A DNA stretch of 64,000 bases from JANSXG01 sp024743075 (GCA_042140185.1 CP159477.1:682001-746000); one strand, 5' to 3'; shown: positions 8,435-19,707, numbered from the stretch's first letter. Numbers and translations are program-made. The notes: generated from the sequence alone by a model not told the origin.

Positions 8435-11400
8435 GTGAGAACATCCACCATGTCAATTTTGCTGGGCGCGTGCCTTTTTGCCGCCGGCAGCACGATCTCG
8501 GTCGCGTCAGCGGCCGACTTCGGCGTCAGCGCGAAGTCCGGTAACAAAATCGTTCGGATCGATACCACGCGCCTGAGCGGACCGCAGCAACAGTCGCTGT
8601 CCAACATGCACAGCATCGACTACGGCTCATATTCATGGGTCGAGGTCACCCCGGCGCAGCTCGAGGCTCTGAACGCCGCGGGCGTTCCCTCGCACGAGGT
8701 CGAGCGTCCGTTCACGCTCCGACTGGGCGAACTCGCCTTCGATCCACTCGTCGATGGCGAGCCCGACCACGCCGACGGCTGGGGTGCCAGTCGCGCCGGT
8801 GACGGCAACGATCTCCGCCTCGTCCAATTCAACGGTCCGACCAAAGCGGAGTGGATTCAGTCGCTCGAAGCTTCCGGCCTCCGGATCATGCAGTACATCT
8901 ACCCCAACACCTACATTGTGTGGGGTGATGCCGCATCGCGCGACGCCGTCGCGAACCTCTCCGAAGTCCGCTGGACCGGCTCGTTCGCTCCGGCCTACAA
9001 GGTCCAGCCCCGCTGGCGCAACCTCCCGGCCGAGAAGATCCAGGTGAGCGTCCTGATGACCCGCTTCGCCGATGTCGACGCGATCGCGCAGGAACTGGGC
9101 ATCTACGCCGCCAAGGGCGTCGAGTCGCGCAACCTCAACGACCGCTTCGCCATCGCGTCGATGGTCGTTGGCGGTGACCAGCTCCGTGCCCTCGCCCAGA
9201 TCCCTGGCGTGTACTCCGTGCAGCCCCGTCCGACCGACGGCGGCCTGCGTGGTGAGATGACCAACCAGATCAACGTCAACAATGTGGACGGCTCCAACGC
9301 CGCCTTCCCGGGCTACATGGACTGGCTCAACACCGTCGGTCTCAGCGGCCAGGGCGTCATCATCGCGAACGTCGACGGCGGCATCCAGGACAACCACCCC
9401 GATCTCGTCAATCGCATGGTCCCCTTCAGCGGTGACACCGCCGGCGGCGGCGCATCGTCCAGCCACGGCACCCATACCGCCGGCATCATGGCCGCCGACG
9501 GCGCTTCCGGGAACACCGACTCGTTCGGCTTCCTCCGCGCCCTCGGCGTCGCTCCCGGCGCGAACATCGGCGAGCAGGTCTACAGCCCGACCTTCACGCA
9601 GCCCGGCGGCATGCTCAAACTCATGCGTGAGTCGCGCGAGAACGGCGCGTTGCTGTCCGGCAACTCGTGGGGCCCCTCGGGTTCGCCTCAGGGCTACGAC
9701 GACGACACCATGCAGGTCGACATCGGCGTACGCGACGCGATCGACAGCGAGCCCGGCAACCAGCCGCTCACCTTCGTCCTGTCCTTCATGAACGGCAACG
9801 GCGGAACCTCGTCCCAAGGCTCGCCCGACGAAGCCAAGAACATCTTCAACATCGGTTCGACCAAGGGCCAGACCTCCGGCGGCGCACAGATCCTCGATAT
9901 CGACGATCTGTCGTCCAACACCGCGCACGGCCCCGCGCTCGACGGTCGCACCATCCCGCACATGGTCGCCCCCGGCTGCCGCGTGGACTCCTCGTCCTCC
10001 GGCTCGGGCTACGCCCTTCTCTGCGGCACATCGATGGCCTCACCGCATGTTTCGGGAGCTGTCGCGCTCTTCATCGAGCACTATCGCAACATCCTCGGTG
10101 ATCCGAGCGCCGAGCCGAGCCCCGCTCTGATCAAGGCGGCGTTCCTCCCGGTGGCGCGATCGCTCGCGGGCAACCTCGACGCCGACGGCGGCGTCCTCGG
10201 TCACCCCTTCGACTCAAAGCAAGGTTGGGGCCGCATGGACCTCGAAGCCGTGGTCACCGCCGATCCGCTCGGAACCCAGTACTTCGATAACCCGCAGGTC
10301 TTCGACGCCACCGGTCAGGAGTGGACCGTCAGCATTTCCGCGCTCGACATCAATCAGCCGATGCGCATGATGCTCGTCTGGACCGATGCCCACGGGCACG
10401 GCCTTGGCGGCTCGACCCCGGCCTGGAACAACGACCTCGATCTCGTGGTCGAAGCCAACGGCCAGACCTACTACGGCAACAACATCGGTGCAACGGGCTT
10501 CTCCACGCCCGGCGGTTCGCCGGACATGATCAACAACACCGAGGGCGTCTACCTGCCCGCCGGTACCGCCGCCGCGAACATCACCGTCCGCGCGGCGAAC
10601 ATCAACTCCGACGGCATCCCCGGCGTCGGGAGCGGAACCGATCAGGATTTCGCGATCGTGATCTACAACGCCGCCGAAGAGCCCGGTTACGCGCTCACCT
10701 CGCCGAACGCGACGCAGGTCATCTGCGCTCCGGCCGACGCGGTCTACACCATCAACGTTGATTCGATCCTCGGCTTCACTGACCCGGTCAACCTCTCCGT
10801 CTCCGGCGAACCTGCCGGTACCACGGCGACCTTCTCGACCAACCCGGTCGTCCCCGGTTCGTCTACCACGCTGACCATCGGCAACACCGGCGCGGCCGCC
10901 GGCGGCGTCTACAGCATCAGCGTCATGGGTGAGTCCGGAGGCATCGAGCGTTCGACTTCCGTCACGCTCAACCTGTCCTCCGGAGTGCCCGGCGTGGCGA
11001 GCCTGCAGTCGCCGGCCAACGGCGCTTCCGGCACTTCGCTCGTCCCCAGCTTCGACTGGAGCGATGTTGCGCAGGCCGCGGGTTACTCGTTCGAACTGGC
11101 GACCGACGCCGCGTTCAGCAACGTGGTCGCGACCGCCGACACCGAAGCCTCCGAGTACACGCTCGACGGTCTCACGCTCGACTCGCTCACGACCTACTAC
11201 TGGCGCGTCACCGCGAGCAACGCCTGCGGCGACGGTTCCGTGTCCGCCGTGAGCTCGTTCCAGACCCGCGATGTGCCCTCGCTGCTGCTCGTCGACGACG
11301 ATGACAACAGTCCGAACGTGCAAGACGCCTACGTCGCCATGCTCAACCAGATGGGCATCGACTACGACCTCTGGGACACCAACAACTCCGATACCGAGCC

Positions 11401-12082
11401 CGACTTCGCGACGCTCGCCGGGTACTCGGTCGTCCTCTGGTTCACCGGTGACGAATTCGGCGGAGCCGCGGGTCCCGGCGCAGCCGGCGAAGCCGCTCTC
11501 GCGCAGTTCCTCGACGCCGGCGGCTGCCTGCTCATGAGCTCGCAGGACTACCTCTACGACCGCCTCGGATTCGGCGGCACCACGCCGAACGCGTTCATGA
11601 CCGACTACCTCGGTATGGCCGCCCCGATCGATCACGACGAAAGCCAGACCTCGGTCACCGGCTCGTCGATCTTCTCCGGCATCGGCGCTCAGTCGCTGAG
11701 CTACCCGTTCACCAACTTCTCCGACATCGTCGGCCCGACCGCCAGCGCTGAGTTGGCGTTCTCCGGCAACCAGGGAGACGCGGGTACGGTCGTGATGGAC
11801 GACAACTCGCTCGCCGTATTCCTGCCGTGGCCGCTCGAAGCGATCGGCAGCGTCAGCGATCGCGTGGCGATTTTCGAGGCCTTCCTCGCCAACTGCCCCG
11901 GCGATTCCGAGCCGTGCGTGGGTGACGTCACGGGCGACAATGTCGTCGACCTGGCCGACCTCAACCTCGTGCTCGCGAACTTCGGTCAGGCCACAAGCGA
12001 CGGCGACGCCAACGACAGCGGCAACGTCGACCTCGCCGACCTGAACATCGTTCTCGGCGCGTTCGGAACCAACTGCGACTGA
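8435..12082 (+). CDS. Secreted S8 subtilase with C-terminal dockerin-like repeats
   Basis: A 1215-residue exported serine protease. The signal peptide ends near ASAA. The catalytic triad is Asp314 (ANVDGG), His344 (SSHGTHTAG) and Ser533 (GTSMASPHVSG). After it come a beta-sandwich region (about 610-760), Ig/Fn3-like segments (about 760-950), a domain beginning LLLVDDDD that looks like a ThuA/GATase-like fold (about 950-1150), and two calcium-binding dockerin-like repeats with LADLN motifs (about 1165-1213). GTG at 8435 is preferred because AAGGGAG at 8421-8427 lies seven bases upstream; the TTG at 8429 would be too close. In planctomycetes such terminal repeats mark secreted proteins. The T2SS at the end of the window is a plausible exporter, but this is inference. 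Confidence 0.93.
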   Translation: MRTSTMSILLGACLFAAGSTISVASAADFGVSAKSGNKIVRIDTTRLSGPQQQSLSNMHSIDYGSYSWVEVTPAQLEALNAAGVPSHEVERPFTLRLGELAFDPLVDGEPDHADGWGASRAGDGNDLRLVQFNGPTKAEWIQSLEASGLRIMQYIYPNTYIVWGDAASRDAVANLSEVRWTGSFAPAYKVQPRWRNLPAEKIQVSVLMTRFADVDAIAQELGIYAAKGVESRNLNDRFAIASMVVGGDQLRALAQIPGVYSVQPRPTDGGLRGEMTNQINVNNVDGSNAAFPGYMDWLNTVGLSGQGVIIANVDGGIQDNHPDLVNRMVPFSGDTAGGGASSSHGTHTAGIMAADGASGNTDSFGFLRALGVAPGANIGEQVYSPTFTQPGGMLKLMRESRENGALLSGNSWGPSGSPQGYDDDTMQVDIGVRDAIDSEPGNQPLTFVLSFMNGNGGTSSQGSPDEAKNIFNIGSTKGQTSGGAQILDIDDLSSNTAHGPALDGRTIPHMVAPGCRVDSSSSGSGYALLCGTSMASPHVSGAVALFIEHYRNILGDPSAEPSPALIKAAFLPVARSLAGNLDADGGVLGHPFDSKQGWGRMDLEAVVTADPLGTQYFDNPQVFDATGQEWTVSISALDINQPMRMMLVWTDAHGHGLGGSTPAWNNDLDLVVEANGQTYYGNNIGATGFSTPGGSPDMINNTEGVYLPAGTAAANITVRAANINSDGIPGVGSGTDQDFAIVIYNAAEEPGYALTSPNATQVICAPADAVYTINVDSILGFTDPVNLSVSGEPAGTTATFSTNPVVPGSSTTLTIGNTGAAAGGVYSISVMGESGGIERSTSVTLNLSSGVPGVASLQSPANGASGTSLVPSFDWSDVAQAAGYSFELATDAAFSNVVATADTEASEYTLDGLTLDSLTTYYWRVTASNACGDGSVSAVSSFQTRDVPSLLLVDDDDNSPNVQDAYVAMLNQMGIDYDLWDTNNSDTEPDFATLAGYSVVLWFTGDEFGGAAGPGAAGEAALAQFLDAGGCLLMSSQDYLYDRLGFGGTTPNAFMTDYLGMAAPIDHDESQTSVTGSSIFSGIGAQSLSYPFTNFSDIVGPTASAELAFSGNQGDAGTVVMDDNSLAVFLPWPLEAIGSVSDRVAIFEAFLANCPGDSEPCVGDVTGDNVVDLADLNLVLANFGQATSDGDANDSGNVDLADLNIVLGAFGTNCD

Positions 12083-12105
12083 TCGCACCGCCGCTCAGAT
12101 CCTTC

Positions 12106-12135
12106 AAGGCCGCTCCGATCGGAGCGGCCTTTTTC
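12106..12135 (+). terminator. Rho-independent terminator of the subtilase gene
   Basis: An 11-bp perfect stem (AAGGCCGCTCC / GGAGCGGCCTT) with a GATC loop is followed by a T-run, 24 bases after the subtilase stop. Confidence 0.9.
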
Positions 12136-12149
12136 GTGCGCGGGTCGTG

Positions 12150-12788
12150 TCAGCCGGCACCAAAGAGGTGATCTTCGAGCATCAGGCTCAGGCAGTGGTA
12201 CACCGGCAGGTGTTGCTCCTGCACATGCAGCGTGCGCGTCGCGGGCACACGCACAGCGCAGTCTGCGAGTTCGGCCATCCGTCCGCCGCCGTGGCCGACA
12301 AGAGCCATCGTCTTCGCGCCGCGTGCCGAAGCCGCCTGCATCGCCAACACCAAGTTCCGAGAGTTCCCGCTCGTGCTGATGCCGATCAGCACGTCGCCGG
12401 GTTTGCAGAACGCCCACGCGAGCTGGGCGAACTCCATCTCGCCGGCGACATCGTTCGCCACCGCCGTCCGCAGCGACACGAAGCCGGTCAGAGGCACAGC
12501 GCGGATGCCACGCTGCAGCCGATCGGCGAGATCCGGCGAGAGGCCGGCTCGCTCCTCATCCGTCAGCGGGCGCTTCGATTCGAAGCCCTTGACCAGTTCG
12601 CCGGCCCAGTGCTCCGCATCGGCAGCGCTTCCGCCGTTGCCACACAGGTAGATCGTGCCGCCCGACTCGACGCACGCGCGAAGCGCCTCAAACGCCCGCT
12701 CCACAGAGTCGCGGATCGCCGCGAGTGCCTGGTGGCGGGTTCCAAGGTCGTCAAGGTGGCGAGACACGGTGGTTGAAATCTGAACCAA
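12150..12788 (-). CDS. gmhA: SIS-domain phosphoheptose isomerase (GmhA-like)
   Basis: A 212-residue SIS-fold protein. GTIYLCGNGGSAADAEHWAGELV near residue 45 and GISTSGNSRNLV near 135 are the sugar-phosphate-binding loops, and the C-terminal QEQHLPVYHCLSLMLE carries the catalytic Glu/His region of GmhA. GmhA converts sedoheptulose 7-phosphate to D-glycero-manno-heptose 7-phosphate for LPS inner core. The start is TTG at 12788, with AGGA about eight bases upstream. DiaA-like proteins share the fold, but the QExH segment favours GmhA. It is transcribed divergently from dps. Confidence 0.85.
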   Translation of the reverse strand: MVQISTTVSRHLDDLGTRHQALAAIRDSVERAFEALRACVESGGTIYLCGNGGSAADAEHWAGELVKGFESKRPLTDEERAGLSPDLADRLQRGIRAVPLTGFVSLRTAVANDVAGEMEFAQLAWAFCKPGDVLIGISTSGNSRNLVLAMQAASARGAKTMALVGHGGGRMAELADCAVRVPATRTLHVQEQHLPVYHCLSLMLEDHLFGAG

Positions 12789-12834
12789 TCCATTGTTCCT
12801 GCTAGGTGTTCTGGAGGCGGCGAATCCGGCGGCC

Positions 12835-12840
12835 TACCAT
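12835..12840 (+). promoter_or_regulatory. Putative -10 box (TACCAT) for dps
   Basis: CTACCATCCTAT lies in the 143-base divergent gap between gmhA and dps. The predicted leader of about 85 bases contains an AAAGGA ribosome-binding site before dps. Confidence 0.35.
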
Positions 12841-12931
12841 CCTATCCCGATTCGCCCGGGCGCTCGGCGACCGACGGGTCGGTCAAACCCCCGACCTCCG
12901 CGCGCCGAAGTGCCACGAAAGGACACCCAGC

Positions 12932-13396
12932 ATGGCCGTCACCACTCCCAACGCCACCGAAGCCCTTCTCACCTGCCAGGCCGACAACCTCGTGTTCTAT
13001 CAGTCCGTGCGGGCGTACCACTGGATGGTGCCCGGACACGTCTTCTTCACGCTCCACGAACAGTTCGAACAGCTCTACACCGCCCTCACCGCATCCGGCG
13101 ACGAGATCGCCGAACGCCTGCTCACCGTCGGCGCGACCCCGGTTCTGACGCTGTCTGACGCGGTCGCCAAGGCCACGGTCGAGGAGGTCAGCCCGAAGAA
13201 CTGGAAGCCCGACAAGATGGTTCAGGGCACGATCGACGGCCTCGGCAAACTGCTCGAGTCGTTCCACAACGCCGCGAACGTCGCCGATGAGGCGGGTGAT
13301 CGTGGAACGGTCGCCCTGCTCGAAGACCTGATCCAGCAGTTCGAGAAGCGCCGCTGGATGTTCCAGGCATACCTCGGGAGTAACCCGGCGGGCTGA
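12932..13396 (+). CDS. dps: DNA-protection ferritin Dps
   Basis: A 154-residue mini-ferritin that oxidises and stores iron and protects DNA under starvation or peroxide stress. The intersubunit ferroxidase ligands are present: His30, His42, Asp57 and Glu61 in AYHWMVPGHVF...LHEQF...DEIAERL. The helix-rich remainder matches a Dps monomer in length. AAAGGA 9-14 bases before the ATG supports the start; the longer upstream frame is Arg/Pro-rich noise. It is monocistronic and divergent from gmhA. Confidence 0.9.
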   Translation: MAVTTPNATEALLTCQADNLVFYQSVRAYHWMVPGHVFFTLHEQFEQLYTALTASGDEIAERLLTVGATPVLTLSDAVAKATVEEVSPKNWKPDKMVQGTIDGLGKLLESFHNAANVADEAGDRGTVALLEDLIQQFEKRRWMFQAYLGSNPAG

Positions 13397-13428
13397 GTCG
13401 ATCGGCCGGATCTCCGGCAACGATCGCC

Positions 13429-13434
13429 TACAAT
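13429..13434 (+). promoter_or_regulatory. Putative -10 box (TACAAT) of a leaderless transcript
   Basis: GCCTACAATCG ends eight bases before the ATG at 13443. There is no Shine-Dalgarno sequence in the intervening bases. Confidence 0.5.
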
Positions 13435-13442
13435 CGAGATCC

Positions 13443-16400
13443 ATGCACCGTGCCACGACACAACTCGGGCTCGCGGACGATGTCGTGCGCGAGAAGCACG
13501 CCTCGGCGCTGCGATCTCGAATTTGGGGCGAGGTCCGCTTCGGCACCCACGACCGGATGCTCTACGCCACCGACGCTTCGATCTATCAGGTCGAGCCGCT
13601 CGGTGTCGTCATCCCCGCCGACGCGGATGACCTTCGCGCAATCGTTGCGTTTTGCGCCGAACACGGTCTCCCGATGCTCCCGCGCGGGGGCGGCACATCT
13701 CTCGCTGGGCAGTGCGTCAACCGGGCGATCGTCATCGACTGCTCGGCCAACTGTCGCGACATCGTCGAATTGGACGAAGCCGGGCAACGCTGTCGCGTGC
13801 AGCCGGGGATCACGATCGACGATCTCAACGACGCCATCGCTGGCACCGGCCTGTTCTTTGCGCCCGACCCTTCAACCACCAAGCAGGCCAACGTCGGTGG
13901 CTGCATCGGCAACAACGCAGCCGGCACCCGGTCCATCAAGTACGGCAGAACCAGCGAGAGCGTCCGGGCGGTTGAACTCATCCTCGCGAGCGGTGACACC
14001 GTGACGCTCGGCCCGGGCGATCCCGACTCGCCACGCACGGGCACCGAGCGACGCCTCGCGGAGGGCCTCGTTGACATTTGCGACCGATACGCCGGCCTCA
14101 TCCGCGAGCGGTTCCCGAAGACGAAGCGCCGCAACGCCGGCTACGCCCTCGACATGATTCTGTCGGAGATCGACCGGGCCCGAGATGCCGGCGTCAATCC
14201 GGTGGACGCGATCAATCTCGCCTCGATCGTCTGCGGCGCAGAGGGCACGCTCGGTCTGGTCAGCGAGGCCACCCTCACGCTGCATCCGAAGCCGCGTGCC
14301 AAGGGCCTCGCGGTCATCGGCTTCGAGAACCTCGACGACGCCATCGCGTGCGTCGAGCCGATCCTCTCGCTCGATCCCGCGGCGGTCGAACTGCTCGACG
14401 ACCTCGTCATCTCCCTCGCCCGAACCAACATCGAGTACCGCGACTACGTTCTGCTTATGCCACAGCCGAAGTCCGGCAAGCTCATGGCGGTTCTCTATGT
14501 TGAGTTCTTCGCCGACTCCGATCCGTCGGAGATCGAGTCGAAGTTCGACGCGCTCGAAGCGCAGCTCGCTGGGCTAGATCAGGCATCGACGGCGACGATG
14601 TCGCGCTACACCGACGCGAGCGCGATGGACAAAGCCCTCAAACTCCGCAAAGCCGGCGAGCCGCTGCTCCACGCAATCCCCGGCAAGCGCAAACCGCTCG
14701 GCTTCGTCGAGGACAACGCCGTCCCGGTCGAGCACCTCGCCGAGTTCGTGCGCCGCTTCCGCGACATCGTCGAGGGCCACGGCACCCGCGCCGCGTTCTG
14801 GGCCCACGCCTCCGTCGGCGTGCTGCATGTCCGCCCGCTGCTCGATACCCGCGATGCCGCAGATCGCCAGCGCATGGAGGAGATCGCGACATCCGTCGCC
14901 GACCTCGCCAAGGAACTCGGCGGCGTGATGTCCGGCGAACACGGCGACGGACGCGTGCGAGGCCCGCTGCTCGAACGCTACTTCGGTCCCGAATTGATGA
15001 ACGCGTTCCGCGAGGTCAAAGAGCTGTTTGACCCCATGGGCCTGATGAACCCCGGCAACATTGTCGAGCCCAAGGGCATCGAGACCATCCACGAGCAGCT
15101 TCGCACCCGCCCGCGCGGCGAGAACCTGACCTTCAAGCCCGTCGAGACTTACTTCGATTACTCCGATGAGCACGGCTTCGACCACGCCGTCGAACTCTGC
15201 AACGGCGCGGGCGTCTGCCGCAAGAAGCAGGGCGGCACCATGTGCCCGTCGTACCGAGGCACGCTGGACGAGCGTCATTCCACACGCGGGCGCGGCAACG
15301 CGCTTCGACTCGCCATCAGCGGACAGTTCGGGGCGAACGGCGATCCGGCATGGTGCGACGACGAAACGCTCGGAACGCTCAACCTCTGCCTGTCCTGCAA
15401 GGCCTGCAAGACCGAGTGTCCGAGCAATGTCGACATCGCGCAGTACAAAGCCGAGTACCTCGCGCAGTCCTACAAGCACGCCGGGACGGTCCCGCTCCGC
15501 GCGAGAGTATTCGGCAACGTGCGAACGCTCAACCGCGTCGGATCGGCCTTCGCGCCGATCTCGAACTGGGTCGCGAACTCGATGCCGAACCGCGCGGTCG
15601 TGAATCCCGTCCTCGGCCTCGCGAAGCAGCGTACGCTCCCCGCTTTCGGCAGGTCTCTGCACGCGCAGATCAAACGCCCCGAGCACGCGATCAACGCCGG
15701 CCTGCCGCACGACGCACCGACGGTGCTCATTTACGCCGACTGCTTCACGACCTACAACGATCCGGACATCGGCCTCGCCAGCGCGAAGGTCCTCAACGCG
15801 TTCGGCTACCGCGTCGCCCTGCCGAAGATCGCCTGTTGTGGACGTGCGCCGATCTCGACCGGTCTGCTCGACACCGCGAGGTCGTGCGCATCCTCGGCCT
15901 CTGAGACCCTCGCCCGCGCGTGGAACGAAGCGGCCAACCCGGTCGCGATCGTCGCATGCGAACCATCGTGCCTCAGCGCCATCGCCGACGAATGGCAGAA
16001 GTTCACAGGGCTGGAATCCGAGGCACTCGCTCAGGCGGCCGAGCGGTCGATGCTCGTTGAGCAGTTCCTCGATGCACACTGGGACAAACACCCGAAGAAG
16101 CCGACCTTCCATCGTCCCAGCGCCACGGTCGCCGTCCACGCCCACTGCCACCAGAAGGCGCTTTGGGGGCCACAGACCACCGCGTACTTCATCAAGCGCA
16201 TCGCGGGCGCCGACCGCACGGTGGTGCTCGACACCGGTTGCTGCGGTATGGCGGGTTCCTTCGGCTACACAGCCGATCGCTACGAACTATCCATGACGAT
16301 CGGCGAACTCGACTTGTTCCCGAAAGTCCGCGCCCTCGGCGCCGACGATACCCTCATCGCACCCGGCACCTCGTGTCGCCACCAAGTCCACGACGGCACC

Positions 16401-16454
16401 GGACGCGATGCGCTGCACCCAATGCAGTACGCCGCCATGATGCTCCGCCGCTGA
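13443..16454 (+). CDS. FAD/Fe-S D-2-hydroxyacid dehydrogenase (YdiJ type)
   Basis: A 1003-residue flavo-iron-sulfur oxidoreductase. The N-terminal half is an FAD-binding PCMH/VAO domain (PRGGGTSLAGQ near residue 80, GGCIGNNAAG near 155) with its C-terminal FAD-oxidase cap (SGEHGDGRVRGP near 500). A two-cluster ferredoxin domain follows (Cys586, Cys592, Cys601; Cys649, Cys652, Cys655, Cys659 then Pro). The C-terminal half has the two CCG-type motifs (KIACCGRAP, DTGCCGMAGSFGY) of the GlpC/LutA family. This one-chain order and length match E. coli YdiJ, a D-2-hydroxyglutarate dehydrogenase. D-lactate or glycolate are possible alternative substrates. It precedes an aldehyde dehydrogenase by 39 bases and may share its transcript. 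Confidence 0.88.
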   Translation: MHRATTQLGLADDVVREKHASALRSRIWGEVRFGTHDRMLYATDASIYQVEPLGVVIPADADDLRAIVAFCAEHGLPMLPRGGGTSLAGQCVNRAIVIDCSANCRDIVELDEAGQRCRVQPGITIDDLNDAIAGTGLFFAPDPSTTKQANVGGCIGNNAAGTRSIKYGRTSESVRAVELILASGDTVTLGPGDPDSPRTGTERRLAEGLVDICDRYAGLIRERFPKTKRRNAGYALDMILSEIDRARDAGVNPVDAINLASIVCGAEGTLGLVSEATLTLHPKPRAKGLAVIGFENLDDAIACVEPILSLDPAAVELLDDLVISLARTNIEYRDYVLLMPQPKSGKLMAVLYVEFFADSDPSEIESKFDALEAQLAGLDQASTATMSRYTDASAMDKALKLRKAGEPLLHAIPGKRKPLGFVEDNAVPVEHLAEFVRRFRDIVEGHGTRAAFWAHASVGVLHVRPLLDTRDAADRQRMEEIATSVADLAKELGGVMSGEHGDGRVRGPLLERYFGPELMNAFREVKELFDPMGLMNPGNIVEPKGIETIHEQLRTRPRGENLTFKPVETYFDYSDEHGFDHAVELCNGAGVCRKKQGGTMCPSYRGTLDERHSTRGRGNALRLAISGQFGANGDPAWCDDETLGTLNLCLSCKACKTECPSNVDIAQYKAEYLAQSYKHAGTVPLRARVFGNVRTLNRVGSAFAPISNWVANSMPNRAVVNPVLGLAKQRTLPAFGRSLHAQIKRPEHAINAGLPHDAPTVLIYADCFTTYNDPDIGLASAKVLNAFGYRVALPKIACCGRAPISTGLLDTARSCASSASETLARAWNEAANPVAIVACEPSCLSAIADEWQKFTGLESEALAQAAERSMLVEQFLDAHWDKHPKKPTFHRPSATVAVHAHCHQKALWGPQTTAYFIKRIAGADRTVVLDTGCCGMAGSFGYTADRYELSMTIGELDLFPKVRALGADDTLIAPGTSCRHQVHDGTGRDALHPMQYAAMMLRR

Positions 16455-16493
16455 CCCGATTCAACCGACGCACTTGAGAGAGAGGAATCCAGA

Positions 16494-17894
<1,401 letters not shown>

Positions 17895-17929
17895 GCCGGT
17901 TCGGTCCACACCGATCGCCAAAAAGAACA

Positions 17930-17957
17930 GCGGCGTGGATCGCGAGATCCACGCCGC
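17930..17957. terminator. Bidirectional terminator between convergent genes
   Basis: A perfect 12-bp stem (GCGGCGTGGATC / GATCCACGCCGC) with a GCGA loop is flanked by T-rich sequence on the plus strand and an A-rich AAAAAG tract upstream. It can therefore stop both the aldehyde dehydrogenase and the converging lipoprotein gene. Confidence 0.85.
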
Positions 17958-17985
17958 TTGTTGTGTCCGACCAACTCAGCCGCGA

Positions 17986-19707
17986 TTAGCGGTAGAGGTT
18001 GGTAGCTTCGGTCTCGTCCACGGAACTGGTCAGTTCCGCGGCGTCCATCGAGACGCGGAAGCGAGCGTCCGCCGGTTCCAGAGCTTCGACCGTGACGACC
18101 CAGCGAACCTTGGCGCCCGGATCGAGTTCCGGGAGGGCCGCGAAGGTGATGATGCGCCCGTCAACGCTCGCCGCGGTCGGACCGCTGGTCGTCACCAGGC
18201 GCTGGCTCGGGGGCAACTCGGCCGTGATGACGATCTGGGTGCCGTCGGCCGAACCCTGGTTCGTGACCTCGATCACGTACTGGGTCTGCTGTCCGACCTC
18301 GACGGGGTCCACCTGGTCAATGACTTCGAGCAGCAACGCGGGGATACCCACGAAGCGGGTGTTGCACGAACCGGTGACCTCTTCGGCGCAGGCGGCGTTC
18401 ACGACCACGTTGGTGGACACGGTGCCGCGCTGGTTGGCCTTGATGCGGAACTCGTACGTCCGCGTGGCACCGGCTTCGAGCGTGCCGGCGTCCCAGACGA
18501 CCATGCCGTTGCGGACCGTCCCGTTGCCGGACGCCGAGACGAACTCGCTGCCCAGCGTGGTCGGCAAGGTCGCGCTGACCACCGTGTTGTTGGCCGGACC
18601 GTTCCCGGTGTTCTCGACGGTAACCGTGAAGGCCGAGTTGCGATCGAGGTAACGCTGCTCGGGGCACTCAACGGTGACGCTGAGTTCCGGCTGCAGGATC
18701 GCGGTCTGCGTCGCCTGCGACTCGTCGGTCAGATTCGAACCGCCCTTTGCGACCGCTCGGCTCTCGAACTCGCCGGCCTCGTTGGCTTTCACGCGAACCG
18801 CGTAGGCGCGGGTCTCTCCGGGCATCAGGTCACCGACATTCACGAGCACATCGCCGGCACCTGAAACGGTGGTCCAGCCGTTCGGCAGCGGATCTTCGAT
18901 GGTGACGCCGGTGGCGACGCCGCTACCGGAGTTGGTGACCTCATACTCGAGGACCATTTCGTCGCAGAGCAGCGACTGCATCGGCGCGTTCTTCACGAGC
19001 TGGAGCGCCGGCTCGACGACCTGGACCTCGCTGCAGAGCGAGGCGTCGTACGCGACGGTCGCGCAGCCGCCGATCGAGCCAGCATCCTCGGCCGCGCCGC
19101 GGATCATGATCGACTGCTGCTCGCCGGGCTCCATCGAGGCGAATACCCAAGTCGCGACGCCGTCGCTCATCGAGGCGGCGTCCGGGTTCATGCTCAGCAC
19201 ATTCATCGTGCCGGCCATCGAGTCGCTGACTCGAACATCGCCGAGTTGCAGGGAACTCAGGTTCGTCACGCGGATCTCATAGTCAAAGGGCTGGCCGACA
19301 TTGACCGAGGCCGGCAGGATCTTCTCCACGAGCACCGCGGAGGTCGCCATGTCGCCGGTCGGGTAGGCCATCGAGACGACGTTCGTGCCGCGGGCAGGGG
19401 CGGCCTGCGGCTCGGAAACGCGGACGGTCTCTGCGGGGCGAGCGGGACGCGCCGGGCGGTCGTCCATGTCCGGCTCGGTTTGGGCCGGCGCCTCGACGCG
19501 GGCCGGACGGTTGCGCTCGCCACGATCGACCTGCCAAGGGTTGTCCCAGTCGATCGAGTTGTGACGCGCCGTTTCCGGCGTGATGACCGCGCCCTCGGTG
19601 GTCGTCGCGACGGGGACGCTGCCCGAGGACGAGCAACCGGTCAGGAGGGAACCGCCCGTCGCACACGCGACGAGCAGGGCCGAGGCAGTAAGTTTCTTGC
19701 TGTTCAT
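17986..19707 (-). CDS. Lipoprotein with tandem DUF11/CARDB-like beta-sandwich repeats
   Basis: A 573-residue surface lipoprotein. The signal peptide ends in the lipobox LLTGC near residue 26. A Pro/Arg-rich linker (about 50-110) is followed by at least four repeats of about 110 residues with the DUF11 pattern: an RVTNLSS, VTNSGSG, VENTGNG or VTNQGSA strand, then a DPLPNGWT/ATLPTTLG/AELPPSQ turn. Such arrays build stalks or cell-wall coats. The ATG at 19707 is chosen because GGAAAG lies a few bases upstream and it starts directly with a signal peptide; the longer frame adds six residues. It converges on the aldehyde dehydrogenase gene. No enzymatic domain is seen. Confidence 0.85.
   Translation of the reverse strand: MNSKKLTASALLVACATGGSLLTGCSSSGSVPVATTTEGAVITPETARHNSIDWDNPWQVDRGERNRPARVEAPAQTEPDMDDRPARPARPAETVRVSEPQAAPARGTNVVSMAYPTGDMATSAVLVEKILPASVNVGQPFDYEIRVTNLSSLQLGDVRVSDSMAGTMNVLSMNPDAASMSDGVATWVFASMEPGEQQSIMIRGAAEDAGSIGGCATVAYDASLCSEVQVVEPALQLVKNAPMQSLLCDEMVLEYEVTNSGSGVATGVTIEDPLPNGWTTVSGAGDVLVNVGDLMPGETRAYAVRVKANEAGEFESRAVAKGGSNLTDESQATQTAILQPELSVTVECPEQRYLDRNSAFTVTVENTGNGPANNTVVSATLPTTLGSEFVSASGNGTVRNGMVVWDAGTLEAGATRTYEFRIKANQRGTVSTNVVVNAACAEEVTGSCNTRFVGIPALLLEVIDQVDPVEVGQQTQYVIEVTNQGSADGTQIVITAELPPSQRLVTTSGPTAASVDGRIITFAALPELDPGAKVRWVVTVEALEPADARFRVSMDAAELTSSVDETEATNLYR

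Noticed and set aside
11935..12080. True cellulosomal dockerin on the subtilase
   Set aside because: No cohesin or glycoside hydrolase is in the window; paired LADLN repeats are common on planctomycete secreted proteins without cellulosomes.
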